A stretch of 64,000 bases of DNA, taken from the NCBI GenBank assembly GCA_003342895.1, contig PTFA01000367.1, positions 666,636-730,635 on the forward strand, read 5' to 3'. Within the stretch, counting starts at the first letter, position 1; each line of letters begins with the position of its first letter. The notes beneath the pieces were generated by a model, which did not search any database, was not told the origin of the DNA, and saw nothing but the letters and a program-made list of their open reading frames with translations. Both the position numbers and the translations under genes were made by a program. Below, piece after piece: positions 25,142-37,180 of this stretch. This stretch comes from Casuarius casuarius (Eukaryota; Chordata; Aves; Casuariiformes; Casuariidae).

Positions 25142-26585
25142 CTTCATATGAAATGAAGAAATGATATCGTTGCCACAACATGAACTCTAAAGGTACTCCA
25201 AACTTGCGCATTCTCATCACACATAATAAGTACTGTAAAAGATAAAATATACCTTCAAATCAAATAGAACTATCATTTCAAATAGAACTTGAAGCCTAAG
25301 CAAACAGAAGATAAATACCAGGTTGTCAAGACTTGTAATAAAACTAAAAAGCACAAAAATAAACAGAAAACTGTAAGGGTTCACTAACAACTACGAATTT
25401 CATCTGCATTAAAAAAAAATACTGCTCAAAAAAGAACTAATGCATTCCACATGTAGAAAGAACAGAAAGATATTGAAACCATCTGCACTGCGATGCCCTT
25501 TAGCCTCCCAGGAGGTTAAAGGTCCAGGAGGTCCTAACAGATAATCAAACTACAGAGTTAATAGTGATCTAGCCAGACATTTTTAGGTCTGTTTGTTTAA
25601 AGTTTTACTTGAAGTTGTATAAGACAATTTAATGTACGCCCCTGGAGTTCAAAAGTTCTAGATTTAATACAGAAGTCATAAGACAACTACTTAAATATTA
25701 AGTTTTAAATGTAAACTTAGAATGTAATGAAGACATACATGATTCATATACTAACGATATTTTTTCTGTTAATAACATGCAATGTCTCCTTTGTTCACAA
25801 GATCATTGTGGATTTTCTCCACTTCCCCACCCTGTCATGGGCTGTCAACACCCTAATCTTGTAAAACATCTGGATACCTAGCAGTTACAGCCAATTTTCT
25901 TTTTCCATTTCTTTTTTCCCTTGTGCTAGGCTTTAATTGCAGACTGACAAACAAAGAACAGAAAGACCATACGTGGAACAGCACCTTTTTTCCCTCCACT
26001 ACCTCGCTGCAGGACAGTGGAAGGGGGGAAGGCATCAGCTCTGTGAGGTCCCATGCATCAGTGCACACAGCTTAAGAGCTGGGATCTACGCCTATGTTGT
26101 TTGCAAGGGCTGTGCAACTCCAAGTTCTTCCTTTAGCAGCTGTTCCTCTTTGGCTCTTCTAGCACACCCAGAAGAATCTGAATTCTGAAAGAAGCTAAAA
26201 ACACAACTAACACAGTATTTCAGTGTTCTTATGTTAGAACAGAAAACTGAACTGTACATGTGTATTGGCAGTATCATCCCTTTCCCCCCACCCCCAACTG
26301 CTCTGGATATCATCTCTCCCACTGCACAGGAGAGTCAAGTACATATCAGGATTTCCCAGCACATCAGCTCTTTTTTTTCAAGTTAAACCACGGTGAATTC
26401 CCTCTGCTGGCCGATGGTTGCTAAAGTTCATGTCTGGTCATTATCGTTCCTGGATAACTCCATTCATATGTTAACAGTTCTTTGTAACTTATTCAATTTA
26501 TTCAGACTTGGCTATCTGACCAAGAACGCTTATTTCTGTGTTCACCTTCCCCTCCTCCTGCCACACAAAATTGCCTCAACCCTAC

Positions 26586-26706
26586 CTGTTTTACTGCTGA
26601 ATGAATAAAATCATACCTATTTTTCATTATGCAGAAATTCTTCACATTATCCATACAAGAATACGGCTTTTCTTTTCCTTTAGGCAGCACAGAGCTGATC
26701 AGGTCA
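26586..26706 (-). CDS. Internal coding exon, 121 nt
   Basis: The exon is well bounded: acceptor ATATTCTGCTCAG and donor AAACAG followed by GTAGGG. One base completes a split codon, then 40 codons run to a codon boundary. The text reads DLISSVLPKGKEKPYSC then MDNVKNFCIMKNRYDFIHS, with three cysteines and a basic linker, and looks like genuine protein. It follows 32085-32151 in phase (AG plus T gives Ser). I do not recognise the domain. Confidence 0.7.
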
Positions 26707-26795
26707 CTGAGCAGAATATTCCTCAAAATCCACAATTTGGAAAAACTGCTCGAGGATTAGAACTTTCCTGATTACCTTCAGAACATCCAACAACA

Positions 26796-26796
<1 letters not shown>

Positions 26797-26843
<47 letters not shown>
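26797..26843. repeat. (TA)n microsatellite
   Basis: An uninterrupted alternating TA run of about 46 bp lies in the intron just upstream (minus strand) of the 26586-26706 exon. It is likely polymorphic in length. Confidence 0.95.
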
Positions 26844-26846
<3 letters not shown>

Positions 26847-28151
26847 AATATGCACTAACTGTTGTAAATTTTTCTACAAGATTTAAGCCAGAAAACCGGA
26901 AAGGAGAATACCACAAACACTTCCCTAAGTGGCATCCAACTCCAAAAGGAAAAACAGAAGACAAAAAGGAAATGAGCAAAATAAGAGTTTGCTTCTACAG
27001 GGGCCTTTTACTACGAGACCATAGGAGTAATATCATGGCAGTAGACCTGAACTGTCCTGCTGCATGAAGAGGCATGTCTAACCAACACTGACCCACAGCC
27101 GTACAGCAAGGGCCTCAGGAATACCAGGCACCTCTCTCCGAGTTAGTGGCTGCAGATATTTCTTGGAACTCCATACCAACATGACACACTTGAAAACAGA
27201 AATTGCAATTATCAGTGGATTGTTTTTCTCTTCTTTACAGTTGTTTGTGGAAGTTCCAGTGGCATTTCTCCATGTTTGAGTAGACTGCTGTGATTAAAAC
27301 AAAATGAAATTTAATACAGTTTCTCCTTGATAAAGTTATACGTTGGCTGAGTTGAACTGCCATCTTCTAATTGTTTTTTCCTTCAGCTGTCTGATCTACT
27401 CCTGTGCTGCTAGCAGAGATGGGCCCTGACAGATGCACAGAACAGAATTCCCACTTAGGGGCCCTCTTACTGTGTCAGTCAAAATCAAAAACAAAAGACA
27501 AAGAAACAAAAAAAAAAAACAACCTTATTGACAGTTTTCCAAGACAATTCCCCATCCAATTTTTGGCTATACAATATCCCAGGGTCAATAACAAAAGCCT
27601 CTTGAATAGTAGGAAAGTAAATTTATTTGAGGGAGGGGGCAACTGAAATAGGATGACAGGCCTGCTTTCCTCTAACACTAATAAATGTTTTGTAGAACAC
27701 ATTTTGAGAGTTGTTTTTATTTTTTGCAACACTCAAAAACCTGAAAAAGTTAAGGAGGATAACAGGAGCAGTAGTAAGATCAGCTTTAGTACAAATGCGA
27801 CTAAACTCAAATGGATTCCACATCTATGCCAAAGAAGTATGGCTACATCAGCAGCCAGGACAGAACTGGATCAAGAATTAGCTGATGCAGTCAGCTAGTT
27901 AGTGACTACCCTAACGAGCTGGGCTCTGTCCCATACTGGTGATACCTAAAACACCACCCCCCTCCCCTTTTCTTTATTACTCTAGTATTCTGTGTCGATT
28001 CTTTTATGTGGTGCGTAAACTGCGTGAAGAGCTCAGCGATCAGGGAAAAAAAGCTGGGCTTCCACCAGAAGGTAACTTCTGAGAACTTCCTAAGGGTATT
28101 TAAAACAACTTTAGGTTTCCATATGCATATCTGCTTCTCTGCGCACCTGAG

Positions 28152-28207
28152 TTTTTTGGGCGTTTTTTTTTGGGTTTTTTTGTTTTTGTTTTTGTTTTTT
28201 TTTTTTT
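28152..28207. repeat. T-rich low-complexity tract
   Basis: The plus strand is almost pure T with scattered single or triple Gs. Read on the minus strand this is an A-rich tail-like run. I see no retroposed gene body next to it. Confidence 0.8.
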
Positions 28208-31200
28208 AAGACATCAGGTTTTGAGGCATTCCAAAACAGTTTATATAATTACTTCTGTAGAATTATAATGAAACGCAAACCATGTTGTTCTGACTTCATT
28301 ATTTCCAAGACAAATACAGTACAATAACTCTATTTGATTTGTCCATACATTCTTAAACATTCAAGCTCAAAGCTCAATCTTTTACACTTGGCAAACAAAA
28401 GGAGGAAGTTAACCTTTCTCTTTGAAAATATTAAAATAACTGTTATATTCATTTCCAATCAAAGTGGTAAGTATGTCAACATTTAAAGGACTAAGACACT
28501 ACATGATTGGTCAAATTCAGACCATTTCCCAGGTGTGCAGTTGTTCATACTGCAGTAATTCATCTCAGTCATGTAAGAACACTGTCAGCCTGCAAAACCA
28601 CTTCGCAGTTTCATACCGTTTCGGTACCTTTCTTCCCCTTGCACGCACGTAACTAAGTTACAAAGCAAAGAAAAGAGCAAAACAAAATTTTTTGGTTAAG
28701 TTTTAGTTAAGCTCATTACAGATTTTATGGATACAAATTACTTAATTTACTTGACTTTTCCTCTGTTTGAGCAATGTAATACTTGTTCAAACCATGATGA
28801 CTGAGAATATTTTTCTAACACCCTCAATTGTAATTGGAATAATATCTTATCCCAAGACATCAATACATGAAATATGACCTGCTAACAATTTTAAATCTAC
28901 AGCTAAGAAACATGTAATTCTAGCTACTGACTTTCTTAATGTCTGAATGTGCATGTGCTTATTATATAACAGTAATAGTTATGTATGTTTACGATTACAG
29001 ATTACAAGCAAAACAGTTGTGGTGGTCTTTAAAAAAAGAAAGAGTGCCTATCATGTTGTAATCTGAAAAGCCATACTCTTTCTTTTCCTTATAGGCTTAC
29101 CATTAACTTTCACACTGGTAAAAATTACATTTGTAAAACCTTTATTTTAAGCTTGCATCACAATTTATTTCTGAAGAAAGCCAACAAGCGAAGCACACAT
29201 GAACCAGCATTGACTTCCTTAAATCCACATCATTGACACAACATTGATCTCTGAAATTAATTGAAAACTCTTATTGACTCTGAAACCTAAAGATGGCAAC
29301 TTAGATGTCAACATTAGCAACTTGATTTTAATGTTAACATACAACTATGACAAATGAATTGATGACACGTACAAATTCCTGACATCTGTAACTTCACATA
29401 AGAAATGGAGTTGACAAATGGATCTGATGGCAAATGTTATGTGACTCAATAATTAAGGCTGTACTGAAGTTTGCACTACAACTGCACTGGATTGTGAGAA
29501 ATTTTCTACTGACTTGCAAATCAGGTGACTATTTTCAGTTGTCTAAAATGCATGCAAACTCAATCATAAAAAACCCTACAATTTGATTTAGTAGTGTTCT
29601 TGACCAATTTCACTTAGCTACAAAGCAGCTGCAAATCAGACAGATTCTTTTACAAATTAGCAATGAACAGTAAAATATTCAATTATAACTAAAGACTGTT
29701 CTATGAAAAAACTATTTCATGAATTTTCATACTACAAACATTATGAGAATTTATAAAAACCATTCAGTTTTAGAAACTGTTTCCATGATTCAAATAAAAT
29801 ATTAGAACACAAATTTAAATAATTCAGTGCCTCACTGACTCAGTATCTTAGTTCACAAACTAATTAAGCTTAGCTGAGCTCTTTGTTCACAAACAGAACT
29901 TGCTTGCTATGCCCAAGACCCATTTTCCTCATTATTTCTGTAACTTGTGTTACCATTGCACATAACATCCACAATCACGATTTTGCCACATTATAAAATC
30001 ATAGAACGAAAGAATAATTATGCAAAGAGCATGCTAAATGTGTAAAAGGAATTCCTTCTACACACATTTTTAAAGATGCGAAAGATAGTAGCACTTAAGC
30101 ATATACATGCCACAATCCATTCCAGTTAAGCAAAGCTTTTAATAACGTCTTTACATTCAGTTGATTTCACCAGGACAAAGGCAGCTTCAGACATAGCCCC
30201 AGTGCGAGCTCAGCTTGGTACATATCATCATGAGCGATACCAAGGCACATGACAGGACTGGACCTCCAGTACAAGGCTCTAATTTGGGGTATGATATATA
30301 TTCTAGAAGCCCCTGTCTAGCAGTTTGCTTCCTCAAAAGTGTAGGGAGCAAAGCTGGAATGAGGCCACTGTGCTACAGTAGGAACAGTCCTACTGTTAAG
30401 CACCTTTACCTTCTCCGCAATTCCAAAGCTGCTCTTAGGTACAAATTTAAATACTGCTATGAACCAGGCAATAGTCCTTCTGAGTCTATTAAAAAAAACA
30501 AAGACCACATACAACCCCCACACAACACATCCCATGACCACTAGCACTTTTCTATCCAATTTTGGGGTTTCACCATTCAATTTGTCATTTCTAAACACAG
30601 ATCTAGTTATAAAAGAAACTTTAGTGACTACTGTTCACACACACATGAAGAGTCTTCAGCTGTGGAACCCTAATCTCTCTCCAGCTGTACTACCTGTAAT
30701 AGCTACACTCAAGTTTGGGCTTTTTTTAATTATTATTATTTACACAACCAAGTGATTACAGCCAGTTTTCTCCCTTCTATTTGTAGGGGCAGACCTCGAG
30801 TGTGAACCAGTCCTCCCCCTTGGTCTGTATTTCCCAGCCTGGAAAGACAACTGGCTTGCTCCAGACTATAAACAAGTAGTAAGCCAACATATAAGCAATA
30901 CAGAAAAGAGTTTGTGCCAAAATATATACTCAAGGTCTAAGCTAACACGAGAACACAGATGAAGCCTTACAGCTTTCTCCCAGGAGCTTTCCAAAATGCA
31001 GTTTAGCCCAGTCCTTTTACTCAAAAGGTTTTTTAAAATATGGATTGCATGCAATAATATGCTAGATGGACATTAGAAATGGTAGCTTCTTAAAAAGAAA
31101 AGAAGTCTGCCCATAAATAAAGATTCTTCTCTTGCAGATGTCCTCCCCTCTATACATCGATTAATCGTCCCTAGCATAGGTGACTTGTAGCTTTTGTCCA

Positions 31201-31940
31201 TTAAGTTTAAAGTTTGTCATCAGAATTTACCAGACTAAGAATACAATCACCAAGCTGTTCTACATTATGCCTTGGCTAAACATTCCCAATACCACAACCT
31301 GAAAACCTGCTATACTATTAATTAGTACACTAAGCATCTTTTTCTAAATAAAAATTAAGAAAAGCTTTTGCAGAATTTGCATTGTTTTGATATATGTTTT
31401 TAGACTCCTCTCTTAAAAGTTGTTTTTTCAAAATGCAACATACAACTGACGATAAAGGGAAAAACTAGGATACTTTTTGCCAAGATGTTAGTCACATTTT
31501 ACATTTCCTGGAATGTCCAGCATAATCCAAATAGATTGTTGTAGATCTAAATTTTGAACCTGCTATATTTAAAGACCAGACCAGAGTGGAAAGAAACAGC
31601 CTAATTAGGAATAAAAATAATACATATGATTCCTGTAAAAATATGAACAGTCATCACAAACTATCCCATGTTCATACACACACAGGCTTCAAAGTACTTT
31701 GCTTTCCCAGGGCATATTCTTATTTCATTTGGGGAAATATAATTGCATTTTATATGACCTTTACAGTCTCGTTGTCACAGCTTGACAACTTCCTGGCAAT
31801 TTCCACACAACATTCAATCTTACTTCAGAAAACTATAATAGAAAATTCCAAAAAGTCATATGAACATTTGGTAGAATTACCACTGTTTAGTTTAGGCTTT
31901 ACCTATAAAATTAATATTGGATTTGACTTTTAGGTATGTG

Positions 31941-31980
31941 AAGGTACTGAAAGCATTGATGGACTAAGGTACTGAAAGCA
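31941..31980. repeat. Direct repeat, 15 bp twice
   Basis: AAGGTACTGAAAGCA occurs at 31941-31955 and 31966-31980, ten bases apart. No flanking element is visible, so it is probably a local duplication. Confidence 0.85.
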
Positions 31981-32084
31981 CTCCAATTTAAAGCATTAAC
32001 TATATAGCCTCCTATGTTATGTCAAATACAGCTCATTTTCTTACAGTTAACTGATATTTGATTATGACAAAAGATTTTCCTCAC

Positions 32085-32151
32085 CTGTCTATTAGCCTAT
32101 CAGAGGCTGATAGCTCTAAGGCCCTCACAATGTTCAAGCCACACTGTGTTA
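32085..32151 (-). CDS. Internal coding exon, 67 nt
   Basis: The donor is strong (AATAGACAG followed by GTGAGGAA). The frame reads TQCGLNIVRALELSASDRL and ends with two bases of a split codon that 26586-26706 completes. The chosen acceptor (after AATTAAG) supplies two bases that complete the codon from 33480-33540. Its pyrimidine tract is poor. Another AG eight bases in (AACACAG) would change the phase, so the 5' edge is tentative. Confidence 0.5.
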
Positions 32152-32249
32152 CTTAATTGTATTTATCATGAATCTCCATTAAAAAAAGGAGGAAAAGTTG
32201 TTTTAAGCTGTAAGTGTTTGAATCACTGCTGTAATTGAAAAAACAGGGG

Positions 32250-32289
32250 TTTTTGTTTTTTTGGTTTTTTTTGGTTTTTTTTTTTTTTT
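32250..32289. repeat. T-rich tract
   Basis: A low-complexity T run interrupted by GG pairs, in an intron. No associated element was recognised. Confidence 0.8.
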
Positions 32290-33479
32290 GGCAGGGGGAG
32301 GGAATACTGCCCTACAGCTACAGTTTTTGCATGTGACCACAACAGTGTGAAAAAGCTGCCACTTGTACTATCTTAATAATGGATAATTCCTGTTTTACAC
32401 AGTATGTACTGCAGTCTTGGGAATTAACTTACAGAACCTGTAAATACTGAAAGAACCTGGGGGTTTTAAACAACAGGTTGGTTCCATGTACCTTTTCCTC
32501 CACAGCAATGCTAACTTAAGGACTTCCCATTCTTCCTACTCCACTGCTCATCCTTGTCCCCACTGTGCCCTTCACTTGCACTGCACAGCTCTTTGTAGGG
32601 CTGCATTGTGAATGCGACTCAGGAACTAATCCAGGTTTAAAAAAGGAATGATTAAATCAAATCAGCTCCCTGATTCAGTTCAAAGTGTACTCCCAGAAAT
32701 AGCTATAGGAACACATCTAAGGTGACAAGGTGAGTGAGGGGAGGAATAAGCAGCAAGGATGATAATATCATAAGCCATTGTTACCACTGAATCCCACTTA
32801 CAGCAGAATTACTGATTTAAAAAAAACAAAAAAACCTGACCAACATTTTTACATGTTTTGTCAATTATTTCCAGATTATTAAAAAATAGCACTTTTCCCA
32901 TTTACTTTTGCTACTAAAAAGGCATTCTTATCTCTGTCTCAGGAGAGAAAGTATCTGTACTTATGCAGCACCTGAACAAAAAGGGGCGCTAGAAGGAAAG
33001 GCCTCCTAAAGAAAATTTTATTGTCTAATATTTGTTTTTTTACTCCTTTCTGTACATATGCCCAGCTTAAGACCAACTTTTCCTACAAAAAAAATAAAAG
33101 CCATAAGGAATTAATTACAATATGCGGAGAGCTTTCCTGAAATTTATACAGTATTAAAAAAAGATTGTTACCAAACTAATGCTTATCAGTTTTGCTTTCT
33201 ACAGTGGGTGAGATTTATAGAGAATGTTAATATTTAGGTAACAAAAAAGTAAACAATATGATTAGAATTCTCTATAAAAGTAGGAACATGAAATTTTATA
33301 TTTTAATATTTAAAAGGCTCATACTGTACCAATCCCTACAAAGTTATTCACATATTTTATTGTGGTTTTATTTATATTTCTATGCATTAATTGTGAAAGC
33401 TTTGCACAGTGCTAACCATCTATGGCTTCTGTAATTCTTACATGTTTCAGTAATGCAAACACCATCCTTTAAAACATAC

Positions 33480-33540
33480 CTAGTGGGATAGTTGCAAACA
33501 AACTAGCTGGAGGCTCAGAATCAATGTTTTCATAGGAGTA
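33480..33540 (-). CDS. Internal coding exon, 61 nt
   Basis: The donor is CCCACTAG followed by GTATGTTTT. In phase 0 it reads YSYENIDSEPPASLFATIPL plus one base. It joins in frame after 36351-36403 and before 32085-32151. The acceptor (ACATATAG) is weak, so support comes mainly from the donor, protein-like composition and phase on both sides. Confidence 0.5.
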
Positions 33541-36350
33541 CTATATGTTCTCTTTTGTCTTCCAGCTTATGGTTAGTAAAATTATACTTCATTTCTACAG
33601 ATCTTCCATGACTCATAGTAATCTTTCACCTTGATTAAGAATTTAAGATGTAAAGTATGTGAGGCCACAAGCCATATACTTAGATCACACAGCATAGCCA
33701 GCTCCATTAAGCTACACAGTCTTCCAGACAGAAAGATGCATACCTCTACTGCACAGAGCATGTGTGGTAATTCTGATACTTGCAAGAAATTTTGAACTTG
33801 GTGAGTATGCGTGACTCAAATATAGGCAGAAGTCTATAGAACAGGTCCCAGAATATCAATCTTTCTACATAAAAGATGCACAAGATATCTAGTGATGTCC
33901 AAAAGTAAGCTTAGCTTTTCCAGCAAGCGCAGTCACTGCGTATGGGACTGCCTGGCACGCAGCATTCTGCGGCACTCCCGCTGTGATCACCAAGGAGTAG
34001 CTGTGTCCAGGCTGCAAGACCAGAAATATCGCGGGGGGCGGAATTAGGAAGAAAGAGACAGACATGCTAAGAAATCCTGATCATTAATAGCCTTATATTT
34101 ATACCAGCAAGACTTTGACCCTCTAAGGTTAAATAGAAAAGTTATATTTATCCTTACTGCCATTTTTTTTTTCCTGAGAATAGTGCCTGGTCAAAAGGTG
34201 AATTAAGTCCCTTCAAGGCTCTAGAGCAGTCAACAGATCCAAACAAGGGTAAAGGAATCCAGAGAAAGTATTCATCTAAATTTGATCTCTCTATGAATAT
34301 TTATAAATTTAGCACATCATATAGTAAAACTAAAGAACAAAGTCTCGTACTCAACACTGTTTTCAGAAACAACTCAGAAGCTGAGTACATAATTATGTAC
34401 AGATCATACCCCTTGCTATCTGGTTCTAGGGCAGAGAATATTAATAGAATATTAGTTTGAGAGAATTCAGTAAGATTAAAGATTAGAAGCAGCCAGGAAA
34501 CAAATAATGAATTTGTGGTTTTTCCTCTCTTTTTTTTGAGAAGGGGGAGGGAAGGGTGCCAGAAAGGGTCATTTATTTCAATATGGCAACTTCGGAGTGA
34601 AATTTTGCCTTGGGATCTATTAAAAAAAAAAAAAAAAACCACAACTGCATTTCAGTATAAACCTTGCTACTGTATAAAGATCATTCTACAAAAGATGCAA
34701 TATGGCTCCCTAATGGGAGTAGTGGATGTTAGAAAGGTTAACAAAAACAAACTTTAAGAGCAATAGAAGTAGCTTCAATGATAGATATACATCAACTTGG
34801 ATAAAACGCAACCACCTCAGATTCTAATGCAAAGAAGAGCTTAGAAATGTTAAGACTCACTTTCTAAAAGTGTGATACTAAAATTTATTAAATTATGGTA
34901 TGGCTACTCCTCTACATATGTAATGTGGCCTAAAGGAAAGAGGATTAGAAATATCTACACAGGAAAACACAGCATGATTGTGGAACACCTATGAGGACTA
35001 GGTTACTTCCAATCTAGCTAGCATGGATAAAAACATCATGGGCAATACAGTGGCATAGACTACTTGGATTCCACTAAATGTCTTGAAGACAGTGAAAATA
35101 ATAGGAACGGCTACACAGATTTTCTTTGGGAAAATGAAATGTCTGTTTATTGGAATGTTCTAGCAGCAAGACAGATGATGAAAATAAGGGGAGTTACCTA
35201 TTCTGACAAAGAGATAAAAACAATACACTCACTACTAGGTGGCAGGAAATATGAGTGAAGGAAAGCATTGTCCAGGATGCTCCTCCTCTGATACGAGTCA
35301 GAGTGCTGTGCCATTTTGTATCCCCTCCCTACCCCATGACTTAAGCACCAGGCTCACCAGATGTCATTAACAGTGGATCAAAACCACAACAGTAGCTTCC
35401 AGCTCAACTCATTTGGGGAATATCAGTGGCAACTGCATTATTAAAAAAAGTCTAATATATCTTCTCTTGATGATTTTCTCCCTTCCTCTTTCTCCCTTAT
35501 TCTCCCAAGTGTTTTGCTAGTATTTTGTACTAGTGTAGGTGTAGTATCTAACCCCTTGAAATGGTAGCGACAATAGGAATTTAAATCCGAACTGTTAGGA
35601 GAATTATAAAACAGAACTAGAAGTGACTAAGCTTTGGCTGAAATGATCTGTGATGTAATATGCAAATTTTGGAAAATGTTGCAAAACATTGGTAAGATTT
35701 TTCCAAATATCAAAAACAGCTATGACATTTTCTATAACATTCTGCAATTGAACAAAAACAGCTATTGAAATGTAGGCGAGCGGAAGTACTTCTGTCAAGA
35801 ACCACATATGAAAGTCAACAACAACAAAAAACACAGAGTGTGTCAATACTTAATGCCACAAAAAATAGCAAGCTACTTAGCTTTTCATATAGCCATACAG
35901 CTTAAAAAAGTCTGGAATTATTCAGTATAGCAAACACCTGTTGAAAGATGACACTGTCTATCAGTAAGGGTGTAAATAGCCACCCCCCGCCCCAAGTATT
36001 TTTCAGTAGTCCACCCTGATGCATACAGACACACTTGGCCATAACAGGAGGAATTATTAATTTGGATTGCATAAAGTGCTAACATTGGAAAACTGCCCAT
36101 TTCACAGAGTCTAGGTCAGAAACACTGTGCAGACATTCGGAGTCAGCTGAACAGCAACAGAAGGACAGGACCCAGCCCCCCCCAGCTAACCAAGCAGCCT
36201 CCCACAGGCACTAGAGGTTATTCCCAGCAGCAGCTGGGGTGGGGTGGGGGGCTGTTGGTGTGTCCCTCCCCTCCCATTAAAGAACTGAAGGGGAAGATCT
36301 GATAAACCTGATAAGCTTTCCCAAGAAAACCAAACCAGTTGAGGTCCTAC
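33541..36350. other. Intron, no gene seen
   Basis: AT-rich intron containing a G-rich run at 36236-36251. A 113-codon minus-strand frame at 34301-34642 has no usable splice context and low-complexity composition. Confidence 0.5.
36236..36251 (+). repeat. G-rich run with G-quadruplex potential
   Basis: Guanine runs of 4, 4 and 6 are separated by single T residues on the plus strand. It lies about 100 bp downstream, in minus-strand terms, of the 36351-36403 exon's donor. Confidence 0.65.
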
Positions 36351-36403
36351 CTTTAGATATTTAAAGCACCATTTTTCAACAATATCTACACAACCTAAAT
36401 TCA
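36351..36403 (-). CDS. Internal coding exon, 53 nt
   Basis: The acceptor is nearly ideal (CTTTTTTGCCCCCAG) and the donor is CTAAAG followed by GTAGGACC. After two bases of a split codon the 17 codons read NLGCVDIVEKWCFKYLK, ending on a codon boundary. It completes the codon left by 40508-40556 (G plus TG gives Val) and joins 33480-33540 in frame. This is one of the strongest single exons in the window. Confidence 0.65.
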
Positions 36404-37154
36404 CTGGGGGCAAAAAAGTGTTGGTTAGAAAGAACACTTTTCTTTCTTTATAACACAGCAGCAATTTAAGTTATAGATTTTAAACAGGCTTTGTTCCCTC
36501 GCAGAGGTAAAAAAAATCATTGGGGTAATACTAAAAATAATTGTAAGAAATAATTACAAGTTTATATAATTAAAATTTAAGTATTGACTACCCAGACACT
36601 AGCCTAAGTAAATGTCAATTATTTACTATTGGGCATTTTTATTTTGTCTACTGAAGTATAAAATATTATGTTGGTGGCACTTTTTCTGATTAAAAAAGAA
36701 AATTGCATTCTCCAGCTTTCTCGATATCGGTTTAGATGATCAGACAAGACAATACAGTTAATTTCCACCTATTTATATGTTGACTTTTGTTCCCCAAAAT
36801 AGGAGTCTAATAGAATTCAGAAAGGTTGAAGATTGCCTTCTTATGTTTCTTTGGTTATATTGCTGATTTAAAAGTTAAGATAAAAATGACAGGTAAGTAG
36901 ACTTCAGGTCCAACTGTCCGTTCCCCCCTCCCCCCCCAAAACTTAAACACATACTCCTTCCATGTTTTTTCCACTAGTTAAACACTAATATGATGTACCT
37001 CTACAGAACATTCATTAAGCAGATAGTGCAAACTGATAGACTGACCTATAGAATCACTTCACAAATTATGAACTGGTATGATATAGTTAGTATCTAGTAA
37101 CTTTTCTGTATTTCAAAACAAACAATGAAAGTTTTCTTCCCATAGATACTCTAA

Positions 37155-37180
37155 AATATATTGCTGAAAAGCAATATATT
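37155..37180. repeat. Small perfect hairpin, 10-bp arms
   Basis: AATATATTGC at 37155-37164 is the exact reverse complement of GCAATATATT at 37171-37180, with a six-base loop. It is AT-rich and could arise by chance. Confidence 0.7.

Larger units (their letters stand above)
26707..32084. other. Long intron with T-rich tract
   Basis: About 5.4 kb of intron. It contains the TA microsatellite, a GC-richer patch at about 27030-27190, and a T-rich tract at 28152-28207. A 15-bp direct repeat lies at 31941-31980. Exon-like segments near 30411-30479 and 30971-31018 have splice-like ends but break the reading phase, so I left them out. Confidence 0.45.

Noticed and set aside
29102..29115. 14-nt micro-exon between strong minus-strand sites
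   Set aside because: Far too short to support and not needed by the reading phase.
30411..31018. Two exon-like minus-strand segments (about 30411-30479 and 30971-31018)
   Set aside because: Both have splice-like ends, but inserting either breaks the frame between 32085-32151 and 26586-26706, which join perfectly without them.
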